From NCBI GenBank assembly GCA_019236735.1, contig JAFAIM010000052.1:1-64000 (forward strand): 64,000 nucleotides of DNA. The letters are read 5' to 3'. A program made the position numbers and the translations under genes. Shown one piece after another: positions 20,268 to 30,041 of the stretch. Source of the stretch: Burkholderiaceae bacterium (GTDB taxonomy: Bacteria > Pseudomonadota > Gammaproteobacteria > Burkholderiales > Burkholderiaceae_F). How positions within the stretch are numbered: the stretch's first letter is position 1; each line of letters begins with the position of its first letter. Below the pieces are notes generated by a model. The model saw only the letters and a list, made by a program, of their open reading frames with translations. It was not told where the DNA came from and made no database searches.

Positions 20268-21130
20268 CGACTCCGCGTACAGATGCGGTGCGCTGCCTGA
20301 GCCGCAGCGGTTTTCACACGATGCGTTATGCGGAGTGGGGCGCTGCCGACAACCCGCGCGTGCTGCTGTGCGTGCACGGACTGACGCGCGTGGGCGACGA
20401 TTTTGCACATCTGGCCGCGGATTTGAGCGACCAGTACCGGGTGGTCTGTCCCGACGTGGTCGGACGCGGTCGCAGCGATTGGCTGGCGGACCCGAACTTA
20501 TATGGGTTGCCGCAATACGCGTTCGATATGACCACCCTGATCGCGCGTCTGAACGTCGAGCGCGTCGATCTGCTTGGAACGTCAATGGGGGGGCTGATCG
20601 GACTTTCGCTGGCCGGACAGCCGAACGCGCCGATCGGCCGGCTGATCCTGAACGATATCGGGCCGCGGATGGAACTCGATGCGCTGGTTCGGATCGGAGA
20701 GTATGTCGCCAAGCCCCCGAGCTTCGCGGACCTGGACGAAGCCACCCAGTACGTTCGGTCGATTTCGCTCGGCTTCGGGCTGCGAACCGAGCAGCAGTGG
20801 CGCCAGCTGACTGAAACCGCGACTCGCTTCGACGGCTCGCGCTGGGTGTTCCGCTACGACCCCGGTATCGCCCAAACGCTCAAAGGCACGACGGCCGAAG
20901 CTAATGCCGCGGCCGGGGCAAAGCTCTGGGAGCTCTACGATGCGGTTCGCGGTCCAGCGCTGGTCGTGCGCGGTGCGGAATCGGATCTGCTATCGCGCGC
21001 CACTGCCGTCGAGATGACGCAGCGTGGCCCGCGCGCGCAGCTCACCGAGATCCCGGGCGTTGGCCACGCGCCGATGTTCTTCGATCCGGATCAGATCGCG
21101 ATCGTGCGGCGCTTTCTGCTGTCGACATGA
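20264..21130 (+). CDS. Alpha/beta-fold hydrolase
   Basis: Predicted serine hydrolase of 288 residues. The oxyanion region is LLCVHGLTR, the nucleophile is Ser107 in GTSMGG (105-110), the acid is probably the Asp in RGAESDLL, and the base is His268 in GVGHAPMF. The triad is therefore complete and enzyme activity is likely, but the ester, lactone or amide substrate cannot be predicted. The ATG overlaps the comEC stop by four bases, so its translation is probably coupled. A much longer open frame beginning at 18257 is the comEC shadow and was not used. Confidence 0.9.
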   Translation: MTTPRTDAVRCLSRSGFHTMRYAEWGAADNPRVLLCVHGLTRVGDDFAHLAADLSDQYRVVCPDVVGRGRSDWLADPNLYGLPQYAFDMTTLIARLNVERVDLLGTSMGGLIGLSLAGQPNAPIGRLILNDIGPRMELDALVRIGEYVAKPPSFADLDEATQYVRSISLGFGLRTEQQWRQLTETATRFDGSRWVFRYDPGIAQTLKGTTAEANAAAGAKLWELYDAVRGPALVVRGAESDLLSRATAVEMTQRGPRAQLTEIPGVGHAPMFFDPDQIAIVRRFLLST

Positions 21131-21163
21131 TCCTGCCGGGGTAGTAAGACTCAAGGCAGCCGG

Positions 21164-22561
21164 ATGCTCCGGCCCGCGAACCAGCGATCGATGCCTGCCA
21201 CCGATCTGGCCCACTCGCTCCGACCGCGCCATGTGGCTTTGATTTCTTTGGGCGGAATCATCGGGGCGGGCCTGTTTGTCGGCAGCAGCGCCGCGATCCA
21301 TATGGCGGGCCCTTCGGTGTTGGTCAGCTACGCGCTTTCGGGGCTACTGGTATTCCTGATCATGCGGATGCTGGGCGAAATGGCGGTTGCGCGCCCCGGT
21401 ATCGGTACGTTCGCAGAGTATGCGGGACTGGGCCTTGGCCCATGGGCGGCATTCCTGACCGGCTGGCTCTACTGGTATTTCTGGGTGATCGTGGTCGGCG
21501 TAGAGACGATTGCGGGTGCGACGCTGCTGCAGCATTGGATTGCAGCGCCCGTATGGTCGATCGGCTTGGTGCTGATCGTCGCGATGACGGCAACGAATCT
21601 GCTTTCGGTGCGCACGTACGGCGAGTTCGAGTTCTGGTTTGCCTCACTCAAAGTTGCTGCGATCGCTGCCTTCATCGTGATAGGCCTCGGTTTCCTGCTG
21701 TTTTTCGGCCCCGGACCCGCCTCGGCGGCGCACCAGATGACCGAACACGGCGGCTTCTTTGCCAAGGGATGGATCGGCCCGGTGACGGCGATCCCGGTTG
21801 TGATCTTCTCGATGATGGGCAGCGAGGTCGCAACGATCGCTGCTGCCGAGACGCAGGATCCTGCACGCAACGTCACCCGTGCCGCGCGCACGGTGTCTCT
21901 TCGCGTTCTCGCTTTTTACGTGGCTTCGATCGCGATCATCGTCAGTGTCGAGCCGTGGGACAGCGTGGTGCCGGGCGATTCGCCTTTTACCCGGACGCTG
22001 CAGGCCATCGGGATTCCGGGAGCTGCAACGCTGATGTCGGTGATCGCGGTCACCGCAGTTCTGTCCTGCCTGAATTCCGGCTTGTACATCACGTCTCGAA
22101 TGCTGCATGAGCTGGCACGGCGAGGCGACGCACCAGCGCTGTTCGCAGCAACCTCTGCGCGGCGGGTTCCGAGGCTCGGGATCCTGTTCGGGACAGCTGC
22201 CGGACTATTGGCGGCTCTCGCATCGGTCGTCTCGCCCAATGGGGTGTTTCTCTTCCTGATTAACACCTCGGGAGCGATGATCCTGTTCATCTACATGATC
22301 GTCGCACTCGCACAGATCCGCTTTCGCCAGAACGTGGAAGCGGCCGGCGAGCAGCTGCAACTGCGCATGTGGCTGTTTCCGTGGCTCAGCTACGGCGTCA
22401 TTGGCGGTGTGGCGGCGGTGCTCGTCCTGATGGCCGTGACCCCTGGGCTATCGGTGCAGCTCGCCCTAAGCGCGTTGAGCGTGGCAGTGGCGCTTGCTGC
22501 GCTGTGGTTGCGGCGGGCGTTCTCGCGCAGGCGAGTGTTGAAAGCGCGAGCTGCTAGCTAA
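21164..22561 (+). CDS. Amino-acid permease (APC superfamily, GabP/AAT-like)
   Basis: Inner-membrane proton symporter for an amino acid or GABA, 465 residues with about 12 predicted helices. The family signature near the start, LISLGGIIGAGLFVGSS, forms the unwound substrate-binding helix 1. GEFEFWFASLKV and SMMGSEVATIAAAETQDP are typical of the AAT/GabP branch. The exact substrate is unknown. I kept the ATG at 21164 because AAGG precedes it at good distance; an ATG at 21191 is closer to usual family starts. The end converges on mtfA with only 10 bases between. Confidence 0.9.
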   Translation: MLRPANQRSMPATDLAHSLRPRHVALISLGGIIGAGLFVGSSAAIHMAGPSVLVSYALSGLLVFLIMRMLGEMAVARPGIGTFAEYAGLGLGPWAAFLTGWLYWYFWVIVVGVETIAGATLLQHWIAAPVWSIGLVLIVAMTATNLLSVRTYGEFEFWFASLKVAAIAAFIVIGLGFLLFFGPGPASAAHQMTEHGGFFAKGWIGPVTAIPVVIFSMMGSEVATIAAAETQDPARNVTRAARTVSLRVLAFYVASIAIIVSVEPWDSVVPGDSPFTRTLQAIGIPGAATLMSVIAVTAVLSCLNSGLYITSRMLHELARRGDAPALFAATSARRVPRLGILFGTAAGLLAALASVVSPNGVFLFLINTSGAMILFIYMIVALAQIRFRQNVEAAGEQLQLRMWLFPWLSYGVIGGVAAVLVLMAVTPGLSVQLALSALSVAVALAALWLRRAFSRRRVLKARAAS

Positions 22562-22571
22562 AGGAAGGTCG

Positions 22572-23393
22572 TCAGGCTGCGAGCGGATCTTGCAGGTAGA
22601 AGCGACTGAGCAGTTCGTACCACTGCGGAAATGCATCGAGCAGCCGCTGAGGACTGACGAAAAACGTCTCGCTGGAGACGGCAAAAAATTCGGCTTCGTC
22701 CTGGGCGGCGTAGGGATCGAGCGGCAAGCGCGCGTAGTACGGATCGGCTTGGTCGGACTCCGGATCGATGTCGGCGGGCAGGTCCAGTTCGACCAGATCA
22801 ACGGCGGCGGCAAAACGCTGCCAGACGTCCTCCAAGACGCCGCGCCAATGGTGCGGGTCCAAGCCTGCATGCAGGCGTCGATCCAGCGGCGGCAGGCCGT
22901 CGGCCTGCCCGTCAAGCAAATCGAGTTTGTGAGCGAATTCGTGGATCACTACGTTGAACGCCGAATTCTCCGGCGCGTGCGCATCCGGGTCCCAGGAGAC
23001 GATCACGGGGCCTCCTTCCCACGCTTCGCCGGCGGCGGTCTCCTCGAACTCATGCACGAGACCGGACTCGTCCTGAATTCGCCTGCGGGCCACGTATTCG
23101 GAGGGATAGACGATGATTCCGCTCCAGCCACGGTACCAATCGATTCCCAGCCGAAGGATCGGCAAGCACGCTTGCGCTCCGATCGCAACCTGAATCGCGG
23201 CAGTCAACTCCAGTCCGCCGGCCCCGCTCATCACCTTGGTCGCCAGAAGCCGGGCGCAGAGTTCGCGCAGCGACGCGCCGGCTTGTGTGTCGAAACGCCG
23301 CAGGAATGGAAGGGCGGCGCGCGTCTGTTCCCACAACGGCGGCGGGATTTCGACGCTGCCGCTGACGATGGAATCGAGCAGTCGTGCGAACAT
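22572..23393 (-). CDS. mtfA: Zinc-dependent peptidase MtfA (M90 family)
   Basis: In E. coli MtfA binds and inactivates the glucose-PTS regulator Mlc and has aminopeptidase activity. This protein has 273 residues. The zinc motif HEFAH is at 151-155, in the family context FNVVIHEFAHKLD. The downstream aspartate- and glutamate-rich segment (PYAAQDEAEFFAVSSETFF) contains the third ligand region, and the protein ends FYLQDPLAA much as E. coli MtfA does. The ATG at 23393 fits the family N-terminus; the frame is open to 23495 but that would run into relA. relA starts 45 bases away in the other direction, so the two promoters must be compact or overlapping. Confidence 0.92.
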   Translation of the reverse strand: MFARLLDSIVSGSVEIPPPLWEQTRAALPFLRRFDTQAGASLRELCARLLATKVMSGAGGLELTAAIQVAIGAQACLPILRLGIDWYRGWSGIIVYPSEYVARRRIQDESGLVHEFEETAAGEAWEGGPVIVSWDPDAHAPENSAFNVVIHEFAHKLDLLDGQADGLPPLDRRLHAGLDPHHWRGVLEDVWQRFAAAVDLVELDLPADIDPESDQADPYYARLPLDPYAAQDEAEFFAVSSETFFVSPQRLLDAFPQWYELLSRFYLQDPLAA

Positions 23394-23438
23394 TTGCGAA
23401 TATTGCCTCAGGTCCGACGCGCAGTTTCGGGGTGCATA

Positions 23439-25637
23439 ATGGTCGGCAAGTCGCCGCCACAAATCGAAGCGATCGATGTGACGCAGCAACCGCACGCGCT
23501 GCCGGCCGAATCGGCGCTGGATGCAGCAGGAGCGCGGTCGCTGATCTTGCCGCTGTACGAGGGTCGGCTGCTACGAACCGGTGAGCCGTTCGCCGAGCAT
23601 GCCGACGGCACGGCTGCAATCGTACAGTCGATCCGGGGTGCGCCCGATCTGCTGGCGGCCGCATACCTGTTCGGTGCGCACGAGGTGCTGCGAAACGCCG
23701 ACGAATGGATCCGCACGCGCGCCGGCGCCAGCGTCGCTGTGTTGGTCGCGGATCTGCGCCAGTTGATGCTGTTGTCCGACAGCATTCGAACCCACTGGAA
23801 CGAAGCGGCGGGTGGACAGGGAAGGCGGGAGCCTCAGGCGGAGGCGCTGCGGCGGATGCTGCTGGCGATGGTGAACGATCCGCGCGTGGTGGTGCTGCGC
23901 CTGGCCTCGCGCCTGCAAACGATGCGCTACCTCGCCCGCGAGCCGGCGACCGCGATGCTTGCGGCGACCGTCGCGGTTGCACGCGAAACATCGGCGCTGC
24001 TTGCGCCGCTGGCCAATCGGCTGGGCATCTGGCAGCTGAAGTGGGAACTGGAGGACCTCGCGCTGCAGTTGCTGGAGCCTCGGATTTACGAGCAGATTGC
24101 CGGGCAGCTCGAGCAAAGCCGGGCTCAGCGCGAGCGCACCGCCGAGGAAGCTTCGCAGCGCCTGCGCGAGTTGCTGGGAGGCGCGGGCATCGACGCGGAG
24201 ATCAGCGGCCGGCCCAAGCACATCGCCAGCATCCACCAAAAGATGGTCGCCAAGGCGCTCAGATTCGAGCAAGTTCACGACCTGCTGGCGCTCCGGGTGA
24301 TCGTCGATGAGGTCGCCGCCTGCTACGAGGCTCTTTCGGCAGTGCACTCGGCCTGGCCGCCGATCGAGCGGGAATATGACGACTACATCGCCCGTCCCAA
24401 ACCGAACGGATACCAGTCCTTGCACACGGTTGTGCGTCCTCCGGACGGGCCGTTTATCGAGATCCAGATCCGCACGCGCCAGATGCACCAGGACGCCGAA
24501 CTGGGCATCGCGGCTCACTGGCGCTACAAGGAGGGGCGGCGCGACGCGGCGGCCAGCTATGACGAGCGGATCGCCTGGCTGCGCCGGCTGTTCGACTGGA
24601 GCCAGGATGCAGAGGCGGCAGCGCTCGCTTCGCAGCCGCAGGCGGAGGCGGTCGCCGAGCGCGTATATGCATTGACCCCGCAGGGGCGTGTAATCGAACT
24701 GCCGCCGGGAGCGACACCGATCGATTTCGCCTATCACGTGCACACCGAGCTGGGACACCGCTGTCGCGGAGCGCGCGTGGACGGCGCACTGGTGGCGCTG
24801 AACACGCGGCTGCGCACCGGACAGACGGTCGAGATCATCGCGGCGCGCAGCGGCGGACCGAGTCGGGACTGGCTCAACCCTGAGCTGGGCTTTGTGTCGA
24901 GTGCACGTACCCGCACCAAGGTGCGGCAATGGTTCAATGCGATCGAGCACGAGCAGACGGTCGCTGCCGGAAGGGAAGCAGTCACACGCGAGCTGCAGCG
25001 CCTGGGGCGCACTGCCGTGAACCTCGAGGACCTGGCAGGTCGCTTGGGCTTCGCCTCGATCGACGAGCTTTGTGTGGCGATCGCGCGCGAGGAACTGGGT
25101 CCGCGCAGCATCGAGCAGGCGCTGTCAGGAACCGAACAGCCTGCTCCGGAAGAATCGGTGGTGGCGCCGCAACGGGCGCAACGTCCGACGTTGCCCGCGC
25201 ATGGGCGCGTACTGGTAGTCGGAGTCGACTCCCTGATGACGAACCTCGCGCAATGCTGCCGTCCAATCCCACCGGACGAGATCGTCGGATTCGTGACGCG
25301 CGGCCGCGGCGTCTCGGTCCACCGGGCCTCGTGCGTCAACGCGCGCGCTCTCGCGAAACGCAACCCCGAGCGGGTGATCGAGGTCGGGTGGGGCGCGGGT
25401 GGGGAGGGCTATCCGACCGAAGTGTTCGTTCTGGCACAGGACCGCCCCGGCCTGCTGCGCGACATCTCCGAGGTGTTCGCCCGCGAAAAGCTCAACGTGC
25501 TGGGGGTGAACACGCTGTCGCAAAATGGCGAAGCGCGCATGCAATTCACGGTCCAGGTTCCGGACGCTGCGATCGCGCGCCGCGCGCTGGCGCAGATCAC
25601 CGAGATTAAAGGGGTGATCGTCGCCAGAAGGCGGTGA
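23439..25637 (+). CDS. relA: GTP pyrophosphokinase RelA
   Basis: Ribosome-associated (p)ppGpp synthetase that triggers the stringent response to amino-acid starvation. It has 732 residues from the ATG at 23439. The N-terminal region corresponds to the HD hydrolase domain but lacks HDxxED, as in RelA proteins. The synthetase domain follows (RPKHIASIHQKM, then EYDDYIARPKPNGYQSLHT), with the E-x-D-D metal motif characteristic of RelA rather than the R-x-K-D of SpoT. TGS (VYALTPQGRVIELPPG) and C-terminal ACT (EVFVLAQDRPGLL) domains complete the protein. The frame is open for 283 more codons upstream, but that is antisense to mtfA. A bifunctional SpoT should exist elsewhere. Confidence 0.95.
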   Translation: MVGKSPPQIEAIDVTQQPHALPAESALDAAGARSLILPLYEGRLLRTGEPFAEHADGTAAIVQSIRGAPDLLAAAYLFGAHEVLRNADEWIRTRAGASVAVLVADLRQLMLLSDSIRTHWNEAAGGQGRREPQAEALRRMLLAMVNDPRVVVLRLASRLQTMRYLAREPATAMLAATVAVARETSALLAPLANRLGIWQLKWELEDLALQLLEPRIYEQIAGQLEQSRAQRERTAEEASQRLRELLGGAGIDAEISGRPKHIASIHQKMVAKALRFEQVHDLLALRVIVDEVAACYEALSAVHSAWPPIEREYDDYIARPKPNGYQSLHTVVRPPDGPFIEIQIRTRQMHQDAELGIAAHWRYKEGRRDAAASYDERIAWLRRLFDWSQDAEAAALASQPQAEAVAERVYALTPQGRVIELPPGATPIDFAYHVHTELGHRCRGARVDGALVALNTRLRTGQTVEIIAARSGGPSRDWLNPELGFVSSARTRTKVRQWFNAIEHEQTVAAGREAVTRELQRLGRTAVNLEDLAGRLGFASIDELCVAIAREELGPRSIEQALSGTEQPAPEESVVAPQRAQRPTLPAHGRVLVVGVDSLMTNLAQCCRPIPPDEIVGFVTRGRGVSVHRASCVNARALAKRNPERVIEVGWGAGGEGYPTEVFVLAQDRPGLLRDISEVFAREKLNVLGVNTLSQNGEARMQFTVQVPDAAIARRALAQITEIKGVIVARRR

Positions 25638-25654
25638 TAGCCCGACAATGGCGT

Positions 25655-26455
25655 TCAGCGCTCGGGGGCAGCCAACTGTGCCGCCAACAGATCGAAATGC
25701 CGCGCGTAGCGCGGGTCGATCCCGTCCAGCGACAGCCAAATCAGGAAGTCGGCAGTATTGAAGTCGGGATCCCACGCCGGCTCGCCGCAGACTTTGGCAC
25801 CCAGCCTCACATAGCCTTTGATCAGAGGCGGAATCTCGACGCTGCTGGCCCGCGGGATGCGCGCGTGCGGAAATGGCACGCGTGGGAAGACCCGGTATTC
25901 GGGACTTGCCAGATACCCTTGGAGCTCATCGCGCAAGCGGGCTGCCTGCATCCCGCCATCGGCCAGCGGAGCGCTCGCACAGCCGATCAGATGACGGTAG
26001 CCGGCGCTCTTCATGTACTGCGCCATTCCCGCCCACAGCAGCAAAATGGCGCTGCCGTTGCGATAGTCGGCGTGCACGCAGGAACGACCGACCTCGATCA
26101 GCGATGGACGCAGGTGTGTCAGGCGCGACAGGTCGAATTCGTTCTCCGAATACAGCTTGCCGAGTGCACGCGCTTTGTGTGGCGGCAGAATCCGATAGGT
26201 GCCGACCACGCGCGTGGTGTCATCGTCGCGCACGATCAGGTGGTCGCAGAACGCGTCGAACTCGTCTTGATCGATGCCGTCGTCGGTCGGCTCCAGCTGC
26301 GCTCCCATTTCCTGCGCAAAGACCTCGAAGCGCAGCCGCTGTGCATCCTCGATATCGGCCGGGCCACGCGCCAATCCCACCGACAGGCGCGGCTCGCGCT
26401 GTCCTTTCTCGACGCCGGAGTCGACGCGCAGGACGCGCGGATCACGAAGTGCCAT
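25655..26455 (-). CDS. OlsB-like GNAT acyltransferase (ornithine N-acyltransferase family)
   Basis: Protein of 266 residues with the hemolysin-like/OlsB variant of the GNAT fold. Visible features are RLRFEVFAQEMGA, TRVVGTYRI, LIEVGRSCVHADYRNGSAILLLW and HLIGCAS, which follow the order of OlsB proteins that transfer a 3-hydroxyacyl group to ornithine as the first step of ornithine-lipid synthesis. The olsA partner is not in the window, so the specific reaction is inference. It converges on relA with 17 bases between and is divergent from tRNA-Val. The 177-base gap upstream contains short inverted repeats but no obvious promoter. Confidence 0.8.
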   Translation of the reverse strand: MALRDPRVLRVDSGVEKGQREPRLSVGLARGPADIEDAQRLRFEVFAQEMGAQLEPTDDGIDQDEFDAFCDHLIVRDDDTTRVVGTYRILPPHKARALGKLYSENEFDLSRLTHLRPSLIEVGRSCVHADYRNGSAILLLWAGMAQYMKSAGYRHLIGCASAPLADGGMQAARLRDELQGYLASPEYRVFPRVPFPHARIPRASSVEIPPLIKGYVRLGAKVCGEPAWDPDFNTADFLIWLSLDGIDPRYARHFDLLAAQLAAPER

Positions 26456-26632
26456 CGGCTCTCCCTTCCCCTACCTTCAAGGGGTGTTTCGTGTCCGGAA
26501 CTTCGGAACCTCCGGACCGCCCCCCAGATTAGCCAGGTTCGTTGTCACGCGCGTGAAACCCTCGTTTCGCGAACATGACAAGCCATAAGCCGCCGGGTCA
26601 TTGTAATGCGTCGTGTATCATGGCCCGCCCGC

Positions 26633-26709
26633 AGGCGCGTAGCTCAGCTGGCTAGAGCACCACCTTGACATGGTGGGGGTCGTTGGTTCGAGTCCAATCG
26701 CGCCTACCA
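26633..26709 (+). tRNA. tRNA-Val (GAC)
   Basis: A 77-base cloverleaf. The acceptor stem pairs AGGCGCG (26633-26639) with CGCGCCT (26699-26705), then discriminator A and an encoded CCA. The anticodon stem CCACC/GGTGG encloses TTGACAT, giving anticodon GAC. The T arm GTTGG-TTCGAGT-CCAAT is complete. TATCAT at 26616-26621 could be a -10 box. thrS starts 10 bases downstream, so tRNA processing may free the thrS message. Confidence 0.97.
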
Positions 26710-26719
26710 CCGTACTCCG

Positions 26720-28642
26720 ATGCCCCTGATATCACTGCCGGACGGCTCGCACCGCACATTCGATCGCCCGGTCACCGTCGCGGAAATTGCCGCCGCCATC
26801 GGTTCTGGACTGGCCAAGGCCGCGCTGGCCGGGCGGGTCGATGGCCGGCTGGTGGACACGTCTTTCCTGGTCGATCGCGATGCCAACGTGGCGATCGTCA
26901 CCGATCGGGATGCCGACGGCGTCGAGGTGATCCGACACTCGACCGCGCACCTGCTCGCGTATGCGGTCAAAGAGCTGTTCCCGGAGGCCCAGGTAACGAT
27001 CGGGCCGGTGATCGAGAACGGCTTTTACTACGACATCTCCTATCACCGCGCCTTCACTCCCGAGGATCTGCAGGCGATCGAGCGCAAGATGGTCGAGCTT
27101 GCAGCGCTGGACGAACCGGTGCGCCGGGAGGTGTGGCAGCGCGACGAGGCGGTGCGGTACTTCGAGTCGATTGGCGAGCGCTACAAGGCCGAGATCATCG
27201 CCTCGATCCCACCGGAGGAACAGGTTTCGTTGTACCGCGAAGGTCGCTTCGTCGACCTGTGCCGCGGGCCCCACGTGCCGTCCACCGGCCGCCTGAAGGT
27301 CTTCAAGCTCACCAAAGTGGCCGGTGCGTACTGGCGGGGCGACAGCCGCAACGAGATGCTGCAGCGGATCTATGGCACGGCCTGGGCGCGCAAGGACGAG
27401 CTGGACGCGTACTTGCACATGCTGGAGGAGGCGGAGAAGCGAGACCACCGTCGCCTGGGGCGCGAACTGGACCTGTTTCACATGCAGGAGGAGGCGCCCG
27501 GCCTGGTGTTCTGGCATCCAAAAGGCTGGGTGATCTGGCAGCAGGTCGAGCAGTACATGCGCAGGGTGTATCGGGACAACGGCTACCAGGAGGTCAAAGG
27601 TCCGCAGCTGTTGGATCGCAGCATCTGGGAGAAAACTGGGCACTGGGAAAATTTTCGCGAGCACATGTTCACGACCGAGTCGGAAAATCGGCATTACGCG
27701 CTGAAGCCGATGAACTGTCCCGGGCACGTCCAGATCTACAAATCGGATTTGCGCTCATACCGGGATCTGCCGCTGCGCTATGGCGAATTCGGCCAGTGCC
27801 ATCGCAACGAGGCCTCGGGCGCACTGCACGGCATCATGCGCGTGCGCGGGTTTACTCAAGACGATGGCCACATTTTCTGCACCGAGGATCAGATCCTCCC
27901 CGAGTGCGCCGCGTATACCGCGCTGTTGCAACGCGTGTATCGCGACTTCGGATTCGACAACATCGCCTACAAGGTTGCGACGCGCCCCGAGCGCAGGATC
28001 GGCTCCGACGAATTGTGGGACAAAGCCGAGCACGCCTTAATGGAGTCTCTGCGGCAGTCCGGATGCGACTTTGCGATCGCGCCGGGTGACGGCGTCTTCT
28101 ACGGGCCGAAGATCGAATACCACTTGAAAGACTCGATCGGGCGATCGTGGCAATGCGGCACGATGCAGGTCGACTTTCTGATGCCTGGCCGGCTGGGTGC
28201 CGAGTATGTCGCTGAGGACAACGCCCGCCGCGTTCCGGTCATGCTGCACCGGGCCATTCTTGGATCGCTCGAGCGCTTTATCGGGATCCTGATCGAGCAC
28301 TTTGCGGGGGCACTGCCAGTTTGGCTGGCGCCGGTGCAGGTCGTCGTCGCCAGCATCAGCGAGCACCAGCGCAACTACGCGATCCAATTGGCGGAAGAGC
28401 TGAAAAAACAGGGGGTTAGAGCCGACGCGGATTTGCGGGACGACAAGATCGGATATAAGATTCGCAGTCTTGCGCTGCAAAAGCTACCTTACATCTGCGT
28501 GGTCGGAGACAAGGAGCTGCAGGCGGGAACGGTGGCCGTGCGAGCTCGTGGAGGTGCCGACCTGGGCGCGATGTCCCTGGCGGATTTTTCCGAGCGGCTA
28601 CGGCTGGAAGTCGAGCGGCGAAGCACGAGCCGGGGCGGCTGA
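26720..28642 (+). CDS. thrS: Threonyl-tRNA synthetase
   Basis: Charges tRNA-Thr in the cytoplasm. The 640 residues match the bacterial length. Domains in order are an N-terminal TGS domain, the N2 editing domain with [11 protein letters not shown] and the second cluster [11 protein letters not shown], the class II catalytic core (MNCPGH carries the zinc cysteine, [15 protein letters not shown] is motif 2, and [13 protein letters not shown] is motif 3), and the C-terminal anticodon-binding domain. It follows tRNA-Val by 10 bases and starts the thrS-infC-rpmI-rplT-pheS-pheT block. E. coli ThrRS represses its own translation through an anticodon-like leader; I see no clear counterpart in the short leader here. 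Confidence 0.97.
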   Translation: MPLISLPDGSHRTFDRPVTVAEIAAAIGSGLAKAALAGRVDGRLVDTSFLVDRDANVAIVTDRDADGVEVIRHSTAHLLAYAVKELFPEAQVTIGPVIENGFYYDISYHRAFTPEDLQAIERKMVELAALDEPVRREVWQRDEAVRYFESIGERYKAEIIASIPPEEQVSLYREGRFVDLCRGPHVPSTGRLKVFKLTKVAGAYWRGDSRNEMLQRIYGTAWARKDELDAYLHMLEEAEKRDHRRLGRELDLFHMQEEAPGLVFWHPKGWVIWQQVEQYMRRVYRDNGYQEVKGPQLLDRSIWEKTGHWENFREHMFTTESENRHYALKPMNCPGHVQIYKSDLRSYRDLPLRYGEFGQCHRNEASGALHGIMRVRGFTQDDGHIFCTEDQILPECAAYTALLQRVYRDFGFDNIAYKVATRPERRIGSDELWDKAEHALMESLRQSGCDFAIAPGDGVFYGPKIEYHLKDSIGRSWQCGTMQVDFLMPGRLGAEYVAEDNARRVPVMLHRAILGSLERFIGILIEHFAGALPVWLAPVQVVVASISEHQRNYAIQLAEELKKQGVRADADLRDDKIGYKIRSLALQKLPYICVVGDKELQAGTVAVRARGGADLGAMSLADFSERLRLEVERRSTSRGG

Positions 28643-28723
28643 GGGCGGCGACGAACGCGCGGTACGGCGGGCGGCCCGCGGAAGCACGCCAACGGGCCCG
28701 GGCTTGCGGCTCGATATTTTTTC

Positions 28724-28741
28724 AGGAGGTTTGCAACCATC
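28724..28741 (+). promoter_or_regulatory. infC: Ribosome-binding site and AUC start of infC
   Basis: AGGAGGT at 28724-28730 is an almost ideal Shine-Dalgarno sequence, 8 bases before the ATC at 28739-28741. No ATG, GTG or TTG lies at this spacing in the infC frame. A non-canonical AUU/AUC start is known from infC in other bacteria, where IF3 rejects it and so limits its own synthesis. The autoregulation is inferred from that family knowledge. Confidence 0.85.
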
Positions 28742-29260
28742 GCTCAAGAACGTGCGCACCGACTCAATGGGGAGATCAGCGTTCCGGAGGTTCGGCTGAT
28801 CGGCAAGAGTGGCGAGCAATTGGGAGTGGTCCGCACCGCCGATGCGCTGCGGATGGCTGAAGAGGCCGATGTAGATCTGGTGGAGATCGCACCGACCGCC
28901 GTTCCGCCGGTTTGCCGGTTAATGGACTACGGAAAGTTCCGGTACGAGGAGCAGAAAAAGGCGCACGAAGCGAAGCTGAAGCAGAAGCAGATCCAGATCA
29001 AGGAGATCAAGTTTCGGCCCGCTACCGACGAGAACGACTACCTCACGAAGGTACGAAAGCTCACGGAGTTCCTGGAGGAAGGTGATAAGGCCAAGGTAAC
29101 GATGCGCTTTCGCGGCCGCGAAATGGCGCACCAGGAGCTGGGGTTGAAAGTGCTCGAACGGGTCAAAGCGGACCTGGAACTGATCAGCCAGGTCGAGGCG
29201 ATGCCCAGGCTCGAGGGGCGGCAGATGGTGATGGTGCTGTCGCCCAGGAAGAAGAAGTAG
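28739..29260 (+). CDS. infC: Translation initiation factor IF-3 (AUC start)
   Basis: IF3 keeps 30S subunits free and proofreads start codons. Reading from ATC at 28739 gives 173 residues beginning (f-M)[20 protein letters not shown], which matches the conserved IF3 N-terminal domain. A start at the first standard codon (GTG at about 28820) would delete that domain, so ATC is strongly preferred. The linker is lysine-rich ([15 protein letters not shown]), and the C-terminal domain includes [16 protein letters not shown] and [11 protein letters not shown]. thrS lies 96 bases upstream and rpmI 96 bases downstream. Confidence 0.94.
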   Translation: MAQERAHRLNGEISVPEVRLIGKSGEQLGVVRTADALRMAEEADVDLVEIAPTAVPPVCRLMDYGKFRYEEQKKAHEAKLKQKQIQIKEIKFRPATDENDYLTKVRKLTEFLEEGDKAKVTMRFRGREMAHQELGLKVLERVKADLELISQVEAMPRLEGRQMVMVLSPRKKK

Positions 29261-29356
29261 CAGCATCGAAAAGAAATAACGACAAGTGTCGCGGGCAATG
29301 AAAGTTCCGCCGTTCGAGGCGGGCGCCTGGCGGCATCAAAGAACGGAGTACGTGTC

Positions 29357-29554
29357 ATGCCGAAGTTGAAGACGAAGCGAGCCGCCGCCAAGCGCTTCAC
29401 GGTCCGCTCGAGCGGATCGATCAAGCGTGCCCAGGCGTTCAAGCGGCACCTGCTGACCAAGAAGAAGACAAAGAACAAGCGCCATCTGCGCGGCCTGGTC
29501 GAGATCCATCCATCAGACACGGCGTCGGTGCGGCGCATGCTTCCGTACGCTTGA
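29357..29554 (+). CDS. rpmI: 50S ribosomal protein L35 (bL35)
   Basis: Small basic protein of 65 residues in the large ribosomal subunit. The family pattern [13 protein letters not shown] near the start and [16 protein letters not shown] in the middle is unmistakable. A GGAGTACGTGTC segment before the ATG supplies the ribosome-binding site. rplT begins 16 bases after its stop. In E. coli L20 represses rpmI-rplT translation through an RNA structure upstream of rpmI; the infC-rpmI gap here has a GC-rich inverted repeat near 29309-29335 that could serve the same role, but I cannot verify its fold. Confidence 0.97.
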   Translation: MPKLKTKRAAAKRFTVRSSGSIKRAQAFKRHLLTKKKTKNKRHLRGLVEIHPSDTASVRRMLPYA

Positions 29555-29570
29555 GCGAGGAGGCTGCCCC

Positions 29571-29930
29571 ATGCCACGCGTAAAAAGAGGTGTCACCAGC
29601 CGCGCACGCCACAAGAAGGTGCTGACGCAGGCCAAAGGCTATACGCAGCGTCGTAAGAGCGTGTTCCGCGTCGCCAAGCAGGCGGTGATGAAAGCGGGGC
29701 AGTATGCGTACCGCGACCGGCGCCAGCGCAAGCGCGTGTTCCGCTCGTTGTGGATCGCCCGGATCAACGCAGCCGTGCGCGAGCACGACTTGTCGTACAG
29801 CGCGTTCATCGACGGCCTGCGCCGTGCCGCGATCGATCTGGACCGCAAGGTCCTGGCCGACATGGCCGTGCTGGACAAGCCCGCGTTCGCGGCGATTGTC
29901 GAACGCGTCAAGTCGCTGCGCGGCGCCTGA
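29571..29930 (+). CDS. rplT: 50S ribosomal protein L20 (bL20)
   Basis: Early-assembling 23S rRNA binding protein of 119 residues. The N-terminal basic extension [15 protein letters not shown] and the following [18 protein letters not shown] are diagnostic. The globular domain contains [21 protein letters not shown]. In many bacteria L20 also represses its own operon. A GAGGAGGCTG segment lies before the ATG. pheS follows after 111 bases. Confidence 0.97.
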   Translation: MPRVKRGVTSRARHKKVLTQAKGYTQRRKSVFRVAKQAVMKAGQYAYRDRRQRKRVFRSLWIARINAAVREHDLSYSAFIDGLRRAAIDLDRKVLADMAVLDKPAFAAIVERVKSLRGA

Positions 29931-30041
29931 GAGGCCAAAGAGCCTTGGCGCGCTCCAAGCCGCGCGCGGGGCCGCGGGCCAGATCGAAGGCAGCCCGCGA
30001 CAGCCACAGCCAGGCGGCACGCGGGCGCACCGGCGGACCCG

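Noticed and set aside
22590-23438. An 849-base open extension upstream of relA in the same frame
   Set aside because: It is antisense to mtfA, which has the HEFAH motif and matches its family. RelA similarity begins only after the ATG at 23439.
26665-28089. A 474-codon plus-strand frame overlapping tRNA-Val and thrS
   Set aside because: It is a shadow of thrS, whose own frame has all class II motifs.
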